From: Nitrospirillum iridis
GTDB taxonomy: Bacteria; Pseudomonadota; Alphaproteobacteria; Azospirillales; Azospirillaceae
Reading direction: 5' to 3'
Assembly: GCF_014205765.1 (NCBI RefSeq)
Contig: NZ_JACIIZ010000023.1
Location: 23,243-87,242, forward strand
Length of the DNA stretch: 64,000 nt
Made by a program: the position numbers and the translations under genes. Within the stretch, counting starts at the first letter, position 1. Each line of letters starts with the position of its first letter. This document shows positions 53,169 through 62,068 of the stretch, one piece after another. The notes under the pieces are model-generated. The model was given only the letters and a program-made list of their open reading frames with translations, searched no databases and was not told the origin of the DNA.

Positions 53169-55661
53169 GTGGTCAACAGAACGAAGCGCACCGCGCTGAT
53201 CGGCGCATCTTTATTTAGCCTTTCCACTGCTTCCGGCCTCACCATCGCCACACCGATGGCCTATGCCGCCGCCGAAGCCGCCACACCTGCGGAGGACTTT
53301 GGGGAACTGCAGGAAATCGTCGTCACGGCGCGCAAGCGCTCGGAAGATGTGCTCAAGACCCCTGTCGCCGTCAGCGTGCTGACCAGCGACACCATCGAGC
53401 AGCGTGGCGTCGTCTCGGTCAACGACATCGCCGACCAGACCCCCGGCATGAACGTCACCAACAACGCCGCCGGGCGCAGCGACCGTTCCTTCCAGCAGAT
53501 GGTCATCCGCGGCTTCGCCCCGGCCATCGTCGACATCACCACGGTGGCGACCTTCATCGACGGCGTGCCCGTCAGCTCCGCCTCCGCGCTGACCACCATT
53601 TCGGATCCGGAACGTGTCGAAGTGCTGAAGGGGCCGCAGAGCGCCTATTTCGGCCGCAACACCTTCGCCGGCGCCTTCAACGTGGTGAACAAGGTTCCCA
53701 CCGACGAATTCCACGGCAGCGCCAGCGTGATGGTGGGCACCCGCGACAACTACCGCATGAGCGCCGCCCTGGAAGGCCCCATCGTGGGCGACAAGCTGAC
53801 CTTCCGTGTCACCGGCGACCGCTTCTCCAAGAGCGGCTCCTATGAAAACGCCGCCAACACCAGTCAGACCCTGGGCGACCAGTCCACCACCAGCGGCACC
53901 CTGATGCTGGTGTTCAAGCCCATCGATGGCCTGACGATCAAGGCCTTCGGCATGCTGTCCAAGGATGACGACGGCCCCTCCGCCCAGGGCCTGATCTCCG
54001 CCTACACGGTCACGAATTCCTCCGGCAAGGTCGTGGTCCAGGGCCAGTCCAACTGCAAGCTGAACGGCAATCCCACCTTCTGCGGCACCGCGCCATCGCT
54101 GACCTCCACCACGCCTTCCGCCTCCACCCTGACCGACAGCTACATCAAGAATTTCCTGTCCCTGCCCAACGGCCGCTTCCTGTCGCCCTCCGATGGCACG
54201 CAGGGCTACGGCCTGGTTCGCCACTTCTACCACGGCCACATCGCGGCGGATTACGAGATCCCCGATACCGACCTTACCGTCAGCTATTTGCTGGGCGTGA
54301 ACAGCGAGAAGTACAGCGCGCTGGTCGACCTGGACAATTACGGCGACACCTCGGTCCTGAACAACGGCTTCGGCTCCGTCCCGGCCGGCGCCCGCACCTA
54401 CTTCGACTATCCCTACCTGGTTGAGCGCAAGACGGACGACTTTTCCCAGGAACTGCGCCTGGCTTACGACAGCGGCCCCCTGCGCGTCACCGGCGGCGTG
54501 AACTTCATCGACGCCTGGACGCAGGCCGGCAACGGCGGCGGCAACGGCGCCCTGGGCAAGACCGCCTTCTTCAGCGCCAACGGCGAAACGCGGTCACGCA
54601 CCTCCAGCGCCTTCTACGGCATCACCTACCAGGTGACCGACGCCCTGAGCCTCAGCGCCGAGGGCCGGTACCAGATCGACAAGCTGTTCGCCTACGCGCC
54701 GCTCAGCGGCTATACCGCGACCACCAGCACCTTCGTTCCGGCCGGCTACTATGCCGGCGGCTCGCTGATGCTGAGCAAGTCCTACGAAAACTTCATGCCC
54801 CGCTTCATCGCGCAGTACCAGCTGAACGATGACCTGATGACCTACGCCTCCTACGCGCAAGGTGTGAACCCGGGCCGGTTCAACACCAGCTTCATCTCCT
54901 CCTCCGCCGCCACCCAGCGCGCGGCGGCGGCGGCCGGCCTGAAGGTGCAGGTCGACCCGGAAGAGGTGACCAATTATGAAATCGGCTTGAAAGGCCGGTT
55001 GTTCGACGGTCGCCTGCGCTTCACCCTGGACGGCTACTACGCCCAGTGGCGCAATCAGATCAATTCGCTGAACCTGTCCGGCATCGATCCCGTCACCAAC
55101 TCCGCCTTCGCCATCACCAGTTACGACAACACCGGCGACGTCGATCTGAAAGGCATCGAGTTCGACGGCACCTACGCGCTGACCAAGCAGATCGCCCTGA
55201 ACCTGGGTGCCGCCCTGGTCGACACCGACATCCAGTCGTACAGATCGACCGCCGTCTCCAAGCTGACCGGCGTCACCGATTTCAGCGGCAAGGAGATGCC
55301 CAACACCTCCAAGTACTCCGCCAACGCTGGCCTGCAGTACAACGGCGAACTGAAGGGCTGGACGGAGGGCACGTGGTTCGCCCGCGCCGACTACATCTAC
55401 AAGTCCGGTGTGTGGTCGAACGCCGCCAACGTCGTGAAGACCCCGGACCGCCACACGGTGAACGTCCGCCTGGGCGCCACCCAGGGCGACATCTCCGCCG
55501 ACGTGTTCATCAATAACCTGTTCGACAACACGACCTACACGTCGATCAGCGACCAGTTCATCTTCACCAATAACTTCGCCTACACCAGCACCCTTTCCGC
55601 GCTGGTGGTCGGCCTGCCCGAGCGCCGCACGTTCGGCCTTCAGGTCCGCTACAAGTTCTGA
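53169..55661 (+). CDS. TonB-dependent receptor (large, non-siderophore type)
   Basis: 830 residues, GTG start after GGGAG. The signal peptide spans about 1-34 (ending MAYAAA). The TonB box region ELQEIVVTARKRSEDVLKTPVAVSVLT is the form common in sphingomonad and related receptors for plant or aromatic compounds. Plug motifs are GMNVTNNAAG, RVEVLKGPQSAYFGRNTFAGAFNVV. The barrel ends GLQVRYKF with terminal Phe. It probably imports the compound handled by the enzymes downstream. Hairpins separate it from the next gene, but the same direction and spacing suggest a common regulon. Confidence 0.93.
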   Translation: MVNRTKRTALIGASLFSLSTASGLTIATPMAYAAAEAATPAEDFGELQEIVVTARKRSEDVLKTPVAVSVLTSDTIEQRGVVSVNDIADQTPGMNVTNNAAGRSDRSFQQMVIRGFAPAIVDITTVATFIDGVPVSSASALTTISDPERVEVLKGPQSAYFGRNTFAGAFNVVNKVPTDEFHGSASVMVGTRDNYRMSAALEGPIVGDKLTFRVTGDRFSKSGSYENAANTSQTLGDQSTTSGTLMLVFKPIDGLTIKAFGMLSKDDDGPSAQGLISAYTVTNSSGKVVVQGQSNCKLNGNPTFCGTAPSLTSTTPSASTLTDSYIKNFLSLPNGRFLSPSDGTQGYGLVRHFYHGHIAADYEIPDTDLTVSYLLGVNSEKYSALVDLDNYGDTSVLNNGFGSVPAGARTYFDYPYLVERKTDDFSQELRLAYDSGPLRVTGGVNFIDAWTQAGNGGGNGALGKTAFFSANGETRSRTSSAFYGITYQVTDALSLSAEGRYQIDKLFAYAPLSGYTATTSTFVPAGYYAGGSLMLSKSYENFMPRFIAQYQLNDDLMTYASYAQGVNPGRFNTSFISSSAATQRAAAAAGLKVQVDPEEVTNYEIGLKGRLFDGRLRFTLDGYYAQWRNQINSLNLSGIDPVTNSAFAITSYDNTGDVDLKGIEFDGTYALTKQIALNLGAALVDTDIQSYRSTAVSKLTGVTDFSGKEMPNTSKYSANAGLQYNGELKGWTEGTWFARADYIYKSGVWSNAANVVKTPDRHTVNVRLGATQGDISADVFINNLFDNTTYTSISDQFIFTNNFAYTSTLSALVVGLPERRTFGLQVRYKF

Positions 55662-55673
55662 TCCCGACATCCA

Positions 55674-55730
55674 GCGGACGGTCGCCAAGGCGCCGTCCGC
55701 CTTCTCCTTCCCCGGCCCCGCCGGGGAAGG
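55674..55730 (+). terminator. Two consecutive hairpins after the TonB receptor gene
   Basis: GCGGACGG (55674-55681) pairs with CCGTCCGC (55693-55700) and is followed by CTTCTCCTTCC. CCTTCCCCGGC (55706-55716) pairs with GCCGGGGAAGG (55720-55730) with a 3-base loop. Together they may terminate the receptor mRNA or lower expression of the genes downstream. Confidence 0.6.
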
Positions 55731-55748
55731 CATCGGAGCGCCTTTTCC

Positions 55749-56582
55749 ATGAGCGTCGCCATCACCCGCGGCTACACCAATGGCCGGTACGGCCAAGTTC
55801 ACTATCGCGTCGCCCGGCCGGCGGGCCCAACGGCCGGCCGGCCCCTCGTCCTGTTCCACCAAAACCCTTCGTCCTCCTTCGAATATGAACCGCTGATCGC
55901 CGAGATGGCCACGGACCGCGTGGTGCTGGCGCTGGACACGCCAGGCTACGGCATGTCCGACCGCCCACCGGCGCCGCTCACCATCGCCGGCTACGCGACG
56001 GCGCTGGTGGAGGTCTTGCCGGATCTGGGTGTTACGGCCGCCGAGGGCTGCGACGTCTACGGCTTCCATACCGGCGCCCTCCTGTCCATCGAGGCGGCAC
56101 TGGCCCGGCCTGACCTGGTGCGCCGGGTCGCCGTTACCGGCATGCCCATGCGCACGGCGGAGGAAGCCGCCGCCTTGCTTGAGGTCGCCAACACCGCCCC
56201 GTCCGTGGATGAGGCGGGCGAGATGGCGCTGGGCATGGCCAAGCGCCTGTGGGACTACGTCGTCACCTCACGCGCGGCCGGGGCTCCCTTGCGCCGCGCC
56301 GCCGACAACTGGGTCGACAAGCTGCGCGTCATGGACCGCGGCCATTGGGCCTACGTCGCGGTGTGGAGCTACCAGTACCAGCCCCGCCTGCCACTGGTAA
56401 CCCAGCCCGTGCTGGTTCTTCAGCCCAATGAGGACATCCGCGACCTCTCCCTGGCGGCGGCCGCCCTGCTGCCCAACCACCGCATCGTCGAGATGCCGGA
56501 ATGGGACCGGGACATCTTCGACCTACCGGCGGCCGTCACCCGCATGGGTGTCGAACTGCGCCAGTTCCTTGACCAGCCTTAA
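55749..56582 (+). CDS. Alpha/beta-hydrolase-fold protein with His in place of the nucleophile
   Basis: 277 residues without signal peptide. The fold is clear (LVLFHQNPSSSFEYEPLI, VVLALDTPGYGMSDRP), but the nucleophile elbow reads GFHTG, placing His107 where Ser is expected. The usual C-terminal catalytic His is also missing (the region reads EMPEWDRDIFDLP). It is thus unlikely to be an ordinary esterase and may catalyse C-C cleavage, a lyase or a cofactor-free reaction. A paralogue with the same change (GTHTG) closes the enzyme run at 61205. First gene of a same-strand series up to 63462. Confidence 0.85.
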   Translation: MSVAITRGYTNGRYGQVHYRVARPAGPTAGRPLVLFHQNPSSSFEYEPLIAEMATDRVVLALDTPGYGMSDRPPAPLTIAGYATALVEVLPDLGVTAAEGCDVYGFHTGALLSIEAALARPDLVRRVAVTGMPMRTAEEAAALLEVANTAPSVDEAGEMALGMAKRLWDYVVTSRAAGAPLRRAADNWVDKLRVMDRGHWAYVAVWSYQYQPRLPLVTQPVLVLQPNEDIRDLSLAAAALLPNHRIVEMPEWDRDIFDLPAAVTRMGVELRQFLDQP

Positions 56583-56605
56583 TCATTGATTGTTAGGAGT
56601 TGCCA

Positions 56606-57619
56606 ATGACCGCCCTCGCCGCCGTGCCGCCGCAGAGCGCCCTGCCCATGGCCAAGATCTCCCACTCGGTCATGGACCCGGACTTCCTGGCGGCGGAAGT
56701 GGCCCGGCGCTACGCGATCGCCGGTCCCGTCAACGCCTTCCTGCTGTACCGGGGCATGAACGACGTCTACCTGGTCCAGGGAGCGGAAGAGCGCTACGCC
56801 CTGCGTGTCTGGCGCAAGACCTACCGCGGCGTGGACGAGGTGGCGACGGAGCTGAACTTCCTGGACTACCTGCGCCAGCAGGGCTTCCCCGCCTCCGCCG
56901 GTGTGCGCACACGGGATGGAGAGCTGTACTTCAAGCTGGACTCGCCCGAGGGCGCCCGCGCCATCGCCCTTTACGACTGGGCGCCGGGCAAGAAGTTCAC
57001 CGAAAGGCTGGACATCGCGAATGCCGAGCGCATCGGCGCCCTGTTCGCCCAGATGCACCTGCACGGCGTCGCCTACAATGGCGGGCGCCCCTTCCCCACC
57101 GACAATCTGGTGCGCTTCAAGGTCACCGTTCCGGCACTGCTGAACTTCGTCTACGACCGCCCGGACGACCTGCGGGACTACGCCATCATCTGCGAACGCC
57201 TGGCGCAGCGCCTGATCGACATCCGGTCCGACGACGTGCCCATGGGCATATGCCACTGCGACTTCCACTCCAGCAACGTCCACGTCGCTGACGACGGGCG
57301 CATCACCTTCCTGGATTTCGACGGGACAGGTGAGGATTACCTGATGCAGGACGTGAAGAACTTCGTCTGGGGCAACCTGTTCTACGGCTTCTCCGAAAGC
57401 TATGGCGAGGCGTTCGAGCGGGGCTATGAGACCGTCCGTCCCTTCACCAAGGCGGAGAAGGAGCACGGCGAGCTGTTCCTCATGACCAAGGCTTTCCGCC
57501 TGGTGGCGGGCATGGCGGAATCCTCCGCCGCGGTGGGCCGGGGCACCCTGCGTTTCCGCAACCTGGATTGGCTGGGCGACTACATCAAGACCCGCGCCCG
57601 TCCCCTGGGGCTGCTGTGA
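56606..57619 (+). CDS. APH-family small-molecule kinase (aminoglycoside phosphotransferase fold)
   Basis: 337 residues from the ATG at 56606 (TTAGGAG upstream; a TTG at 56600 is an alternative). The catalytic loop GICHCDFHSSNVHV contains HxDxxxxN and is followed by the metal site FLDFDGTGEDY. The N-lobe has the form of homoserine-kinase-II or hydroxylysine-kinase-like proteins (AFLLYRGMNDVYLV). It phosphorylates an alcohol group of an unknown metabolite in the cytoplasm. Resistance to an aminoglycoside is not implied. It lies 23 bases after the hydrolase. Confidence 0.87.
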   Translation: MTALAAVPPQSALPMAKISHSVMDPDFLAAEVARRYAIAGPVNAFLLYRGMNDVYLVQGAEERYALRVWRKTYRGVDEVATELNFLDYLRQQGFPASAGVRTRDGELYFKLDSPEGARAIALYDWAPGKKFTERLDIANAERIGALFAQMHLHGVAYNGGRPFPTDNLVRFKVTVPALLNFVYDRPDDLRDYAIICERLAQRLIDIRSDDVPMGICHCDFHSSNVHVADDGRITFLDFDGTGEDYLMQDVKNFVWGNLFYGFSESYGEAFERGYETVRPFTKAEKEHGELFLMTKAFRLVAGMAESSAAVGRGTLRFRNLDWLGDYIKTRARPLGLL

Positions 57620-57636
57620 CGGCCGCGCGGGCCGGA

Positions 57637-57654
57637 CGGGGGCTTGTTCCCCCG
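57637..57654 (+). terminator. Short hairpin between kinase and M24 genes
   Basis: CGGGGG (57637-57642) and CCCCCG (57649-57654) pair over CTTGTT. It is weak and may only shape mRNA processing within the operon. Confidence 0.35.
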
Positions 57655-57701
57655 CCGCCCCCGCGCCGGTGGCCCCCGGAGCTTTTGTCCCAAGGTGTTT
57701 T

Positions 57702-59021
57702 ATGGATGCCCTGAACGCCCAAATCGCCGCCCTGATGGCCGACGACGACGCCCTATTGCAGGGGCTGCAGCGCGGCGGCCCCATGAACCTGCCCCGGGCT
57801 TATGAAATCATGGAGCGGTTCGGGGTCGACGGCCTGGTGCTGGGCGATCCCCTGAATGTCTTCCACGCGCTGGGCTATTGGCCCCAGATCGGAACCACGC
57901 GGCAAGGCCAGCCGCCCACGACCTTCGCCATCCTGACCCGCGACCCGCGCCAAGCGCCGGCCATCGTCACCTCTCATTTCATCTATTATTACACCTTCGT
58001 CGACGGCGGCCCGCGCGACGGTGTCGCCGCCTACCTGTTCCAGGAGGCGGGGGACGAGGGCGCGGAGCGCACGGTGGAGCCCTGGGCCGGCCTGTTCGCC
58101 GACAGGGGCGCCGCCCCGCTGACCCAGGTCGAGGCGCGGCGGCGCGACCGCACCGACGTCGCCTTGCGCACCCGGCCCCTCGCGGCGGACAGCGGCGGCG
58201 CCCTGGTCAACGCCTTGCGCGACATGGGCCTGTGGACGGGCCGGCTGGCCTATGACCACGACGTTGTCCGCATGGTATGCGAGCGGCATGAACGGCCCGG
58301 CGCCCTGACCCCGGCGGACAATCTGCTGCGCTGGATCCGGGTGGTGAAGTCGCCCCTGGAACTGGCGCTGATGCGGCGCGGCGCCCAGGCCAACGCGGCG
58401 GCGGTTGACGCCGTCGTCGCCCAGGTGCGTGCCGGCGCCAACTACCGGGACTTGCGTCGGCTGTTCGCCGTGGAGAGCGCCCGGCGCGGCAACCGCGCCG
58501 TCTTCATGACCATCGACCGCGTCTCCTCCGACCTGCCCACGTCGGATACGGTGCGCGACGGCCAGTCGCTGTTCTTCGACGGCGTCAGCCACTTCCAGAA
58601 CTACCACGGCGACTACGCCCGCACGGTGTTTGTGGGCGAGCCGGCGGCGGCCGCCGTTCGCGCGGCGGATGCGGCTGAGGCCGGCTGGAAGGCCATCCGC
58701 GAACAGCTGCGCCCCGGCATGCGCTTCTCCGAGGTCAGCCGCATCGGCCTGGAAGCCCTGCGCAAGTCCGGCGTGGGCGACCTCGTGACCTTCGGGCCCC
58801 ACAGCGTCGGCCTGATGCACACGGACGAGCCGGGCGAGGTGCGCGGCGGCTTCTACGGCAAGAACGACCTGACCCTGGAAGAGAACATGATCCTGAGCGT
58901 CGACTGCCCCTCGCTGGACACAGGCATCGGGGGATCGGTGCACATCGAGGATTTGGTGGTGATCACGCGTGATGGCGCGGAACCCATCCACCCCCTCGGC
59001 AAACACGTCATCACGATTTGA
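57702..59021 (+). CDS. M24-family (pita-bread fold) metallopeptidase-like protein
   Basis: 439 residues from the ATG at 57702. The N-terminal creatinase/prolidase-type domain precedes a pita-bread domain. Metal ligands by alignment: Asp in LFFDG, Asp in YHGDYART (11 residues on), His in PHSVGLMH, and Glu in HIEDLVVI. The fourth ligand, normally Glu in (V/I)EPG, is Asp in LSVDCPS. Relatives include Xaa-Pro peptidases, creatinase and the ectoine hydrolase DoeA, all cleaving C-N bonds. Given its neighbours it may open an amide of the island's substrate rather than act on peptides. Confidence 0.87.
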   Translation: MDALNAQIAALMADDDALLQGLQRGGPMNLPRAYEIMERFGVDGLVLGDPLNVFHALGYWPQIGTTRQGQPPTTFAILTRDPRQAPAIVTSHFIYYYTFVDGGPRDGVAAYLFQEAGDEGAERTVEPWAGLFADRGAAPLTQVEARRRDRTDVALRTRPLAADSGGALVNALRDMGLWTGRLAYDHDVVRMVCERHERPGALTPADNLLRWIRVVKSPLELALMRRGAQANAAAVDAVVAQVRAGANYRDLRRLFAVESARRGNRAVFMTIDRVSSDLPTSDTVRDGQSLFFDGVSHFQNYHGDYARTVFVGEPAAAAVRAADAAEAGWKAIREQLRPGMRFSEVSRIGLEALRKSGVGDLVTFGPHSVGLMHTDEPGEVRGGFYGKNDLTLEENMILSVDCPSLDTGIGGSVHIEDLVVITRDGAEPIHPLGKHVITI

Positions 59022-59031
59022 GGCTTTCGCC

Positions 59032-59922
59032 ATGTACCTATCGATCAGCATCGACGTCTCGCCCCGGGACGGGGCGGCCTTCGCCCAGCTGGGCCGGCAG
59101 ACCGACCGTATCGAGCGAGCGGGGGCCGACTTCGTCCTGCTGGCCCACGAGACCGGGACCGGCGCGCTGGAACCGGGACGGCTGGAGGCGGTGGTCACCC
59201 TGCCCTGGATCGCCCGGCGCCTGGCCACGCCCGTGGTCGTCGCGGCCCTGCCGGCCGTTCATTCCGTCCCCTTCCATATCGCCCGCGCCCTGTCGGCGGC
59301 CGACTTCCTGACCTCGGGCCGCGCCGGCTGGCTGCCCCTGCTCCACGGTGGCGCCCGGTTCGACGCCGCCTATGGCGACGCCTACCACCTGCCGGCCGGC
59401 GACCGGGTGGCCAAGCATGACGACTTCATCCGCGCGACCCGCGCCTTGTGGGACAGCTGGGACCAGGACGCGCTGATCCTGAACAAGGACAGCGGCGAGT
59501 ACCTGGACAGCACCAAGGTCCGCCGCGTGGATTACCGCGGCCCCTTCTTCGCCACCATGGGGCCGCTGAACGCCGCCCGGCCACCGCAGGGCCATCCCCT
59601 GCTGGTGCGCGACCTGGACGACGTGGCCGGCAGCGCCATAGCGGCGGACGTGGTGCTGGGCGGCGCCGACCGGCTGGCGGGCGTCGATGCCCGGGGCGCC
59701 GTGCGCCTGCTGAAGGTGACCGCCGCCACGGTGGAACAGGGGGAGGCCCTGGTGCGGACCGGCGATGCCGACGGCTTGCACGTGGCGGGACCCGACGCCA
59801 TCGAACAGCTTGACGCGCTGCGCCGGCACCACACCCGGCGGCCCGCCACCGGTACCACGGCGCGCGCCCGCCTGGGCCTGAACGCACCCGCCAACCCCTA
59901 CTCGAAGAAGGTCCCGGCCTGA
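59032..59922 (+). CDS. Short LLM-class flavin monooxygenase homologue (possible partner subunit)
   Basis: 296 residues from the ATG at 59032. It aligns with LLM monooxygenases over the barrel core (SAADFLTSGRAGWLPLL, RATRALWDSWDQDALILNKDSGEYLD, RGPFFATMGPLNAARPPQGHP) but ends about 130 residues early and lacks the C-terminal TPEQ helix region. The usual AG-x-S-x-x-G flavin-phosphate segment is degraded (LLVRDLDDVAGSAIAAD). It may be inactive and pair with the full-length enzyme that follows, its stop overlapping that start by one base, like LuxB with LuxA. Confidence 0.78.
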   Translation: MYLSISIDVSPRDGAAFAQLGRQTDRIERAGADFVLLAHETGTGALEPGRLEAVVTLPWIARRLATPVVVAALPAVHSVPFHIARALSAADFLTSGRAGWLPLLHGGARFDAAYGDAYHLPAGDRVAKHDDFIRATRALWDSWDQDALILNKDSGEYLDSTKVRRVDYRGPFFATMGPLNAARPPQGHPLLVRDLDDVAGSAIAADVVLGGADRLAGVDARGAVRLLKVTAATVEQGEALVRTGDADGLHVAGPDAIEQLDALRRHHTRRPATGTTARARLGLNAPANPYSKKVPA

Positions 59923-61208
59923 TGTCACGCGAGAACGGTAGATTGCACCTCTGGGCCTTCCTGCAGGGCATCGGCTTCTTTCCCGGCGGCTGGCGGGAGG
60001 AGAGGGCCACCCCTGACGCGGTGTTCCAGCGCGCCTATTACGAGCGCATCGCGCGCCTGGTGGAGGATGCGCGCTTCGACGCCATCGTCTTCGGCGACCA
60101 GTTGCAGGGGCGTGACGCCGCCGGCCGCACGCCCGGCCGTCTGGCCATTCCCACGCTGGACCCCTTCACCCTGCTGGCGGTCATGGCCGGCGTGACCAGC
60201 CGCGTCGGTCTGGTCGCCACGGTTTCCACCACCTACAATGAGCCGGCGGAGGTGGCGGCCAAGTTCGCGGCCCTGAACTTCATCAGCGACGGCCGGGCCG
60301 GCTGGAACATCGTCACCACCGTACACCCCAACAGCCCCTGGAACTTCGGCGAGCCGGACCTGTTGGAGAAGTCGGCGCGCTATGCCCGCGCCCAGGCCTT
60401 CGTCGACGCCGCGGACGCCTTCTGGCGGCAGGCGGCCGGCCACCCGGCCGCCAATGCCGCCGATGCGCTGAGGAACCAGTGGTTCGACATAGCCGGTACC
60501 CTGGATTTCCCGACCTCCCCGCAATACCGGCCCGTGCTGGTGCAGGCGGGACAGTCGCCGGACGGACGGAACTTCGCCGCCCAGTCGGCGGAGGCCATCT
60601 TCTGCCCCGCCCCCACCATCGACGCCGGCCGCGCCTATCGCGACGACATCCATGAGCGGGCGCGCGCCCTGGGCCGCGACCCTTCCACGATGCTGATCAT
60701 GCCGGGTCTCGCCTTCATCCTGGGCGATACGGAGGAGGAGGCGCGGCGCAAGCACCACCATGTGCTGGAATTGGCCGACGACCAGTTGTGCATCGAATAT
60801 CTGAGTGAATCCATCGGCTATGACCTGACCCGGCTGCCCGCCAACCAACCCTTCCCGCTGGACGAGATCTGTGCCGCCTGCGAGTTCCCGGCGGAGGACG
60901 TGCGCCGCATGCTGACACCGGCGGTGGAGGCCGGCCTGTCCATCGCCGACGCCTGCCGCGACTACGCCCGCAAGCCGCGCGGCCACGCCATCTTCGTCGG
61001 CACGCCGGAACAGATGGCCGATCGCATGGAAACCTGGATCGACGCCGGCGCGTGCGACGGCTTCACCCTGCAGCCGGGTTACATGCCCAGCGAGATCGAG
61101 CTGTTCTGCGCCCATGTCACCCCCCTGCTGCAGCGGCGCGGCCTGCTGCGGCGGGAGTACCAGGGACCAACCCTGCGCGACCACCTTGGCGGTGATTTCC
61201 GGTCATGA
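59922..61208 (+). CDS. LLM-class flavin-dependent monooxygenase (NtaA/SnaA/DszA type)
   Basis: 428 residues, starting LHLWAFLQGIGFFPGGWRE, with FDAIVFGDQLQGRD, SDGRAGWNIVTT, PVLVQAGQSPDGRNFAAQSAEAIF (flavin phosphate loop) and VGTPEQMADRMETWID at the C-terminus. It lacks the LWDSW/KDSG insert found in the short homologue just upstream, having FWRQAAGHP instead. It probably oxygenates a nitrogen- or sulfur-bearing substrate with FMNH2 from a reductase encoded elsewhere. It overlaps the next hydrolase by 4 bases, so the two are coupled. Confidence 0.92.
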   Translation: MSRENGRLHLWAFLQGIGFFPGGWREERATPDAVFQRAYYERIARLVEDARFDAIVFGDQLQGRDAAGRTPGRLAIPTLDPFTLLAVMAGVTSRVGLVATVSTTYNEPAEVAAKFAALNFISDGRAGWNIVTTVHPNSPWNFGEPDLLEKSARYARAQAFVDAADAFWRQAAGHPAANAADALRNQWFDIAGTLDFPTSPQYRPVLVQAGQSPDGRNFAAQSAEAIFCPAPTIDAGRAYRDDIHERARALGRDPSTMLIMPGLAFILGDTEEEARRKHHHVLELADDQLCIEYLSESIGYDLTRLPANQPFPLDEICAACEFPAEDVRRMLTPAVEAGLSIADACRDYARKPRGHAIFVGTPEQMADRMETWIDAGACDGFTLQPGYMPSEIELFCAHVTPLLQRRGLLRREYQGPTLRDHLGGDFRS

Positions 61209-62068
61209 TGGACGCATCGGTCGAACGCGCCTTCATTCGCATCCGTGAGGGCCAGATCCATCTGCGGCGCATCGTGAACCCGGCGGCGACCCAGCCGCCG
61301 GTGTTCCTGCTGCACGCCTCCCCCACCTCTTCCCGCTGGCTGGAAAGCCTGACGGTGGAGATCGCGCGGTCCGGCCGCACGGTGATCGCACCCGACACCC
61401 TGGGCAACGGCGACTCACCGGCGCCGGCCATCCCGTCGCCGGACATCGCCTATTTCGCCGACAGCGTGCTGCGTCTGGCCGACGCCATGGACATCGGCGC
61501 CTTCGACGTCTACGGCACCCACACCGGCGCCCGCACGGCCTGCGAACTGGCGGTCATGGCGGGCGGCGCCGAAGGAAGCGGTCGCGTGCGCCACGCCGTG
61601 CTGGATGGCATCAAGCAGTACGATGACGCCACCCGCGCCGCTGTCCTGGAGCATTACGCCCCCCGCAAGGAGCCTGACGAGCATGGCGCCCACCTGGTGT
61701 GGGCCTTTCATTTCGTGCGCGACCAAGCGCTGTATTTCCCGCACTTCATGCGCGACCCGGAACACCGTCTGCCCGGCCATATGCCCAGCAATCGGGTGCT
61801 GCACGACGCCGCCCTGGATGTGCTGAAGGCGCTGGACACCTACGCCCTGCCGTATCTCGCCGCCTTTCGCTACCGGCCGCTGGAGCGCCTGCCCCTCATC
61901 CACTGCCCCGTCCTGCTGCTGAAGGCGCAAGGCGAGCTGGCGGCCCTGAACGCCGCCATCGACGAGGCGGCTGGCCTGCTGCGGCACGGCAGCGTGGCCC
62001 CGGTCGCCTCCGACCCCGCGGCCAAGGCGCGGGCCATCGTCGCCTTCCTGGACGGAGATCACCCATGA
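61205..62068 (+). CDS. Second alpha/beta-hydrolase-fold protein with His at the nucleophile position
   Basis: 287 residues, cytoplasmic. The core is recognisable (PVFLLHASPTSSRWLESL, TVIAPDTLGNGDSPAP), but the elbow is GTHTG with His106 instead of Ser, as in the paralogue at 55749. The C-terminal part shows no GH motif (ending AKARAIVAFLDGDHP). It overlaps both neighbours by 4 bases. A conserved His in two paralogues within one locus argues for selection of a different chemistry rather than decay. Confidence 0.85.
   Translation: MMDASVERAFIRIREGQIHLRRIVNPAATQPPVFLLHASPTSSRWLESLTVEIARSGRTVIAPDTLGNGDSPAPAIPSPDIAYFADSVLRLADAMDIGAFDVYGTHTGARTACELAVMAGGAEGSGRVRHAVLDGIKQYDDATRAAVLEHYAPRKEPDEHGAHLVWAFHFVRDQALYFPHFMRDPEHRLPGHMPSNRVLHDAALDVLKALDTYALPYLAAFRYRPLERLPLIHCPVLLLKAQGELAALNAAIDEAAGLLRHGSVAPVASDPAAKARAIVAFLDGDHP

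Noticed and set aside
54594..56069. 491-codon minus strand ORF across the TonB receptor/hydrolase junction
   Set aside because: Spans two well-supported + strand genes and their hairpins; no domain.
56606..57619. Aminoglycoside resistance gene
   Set aside because: The APH fold is present, but the context and N-lobe fit a metabolic kinase; nothing indicates antibiotic substrates.
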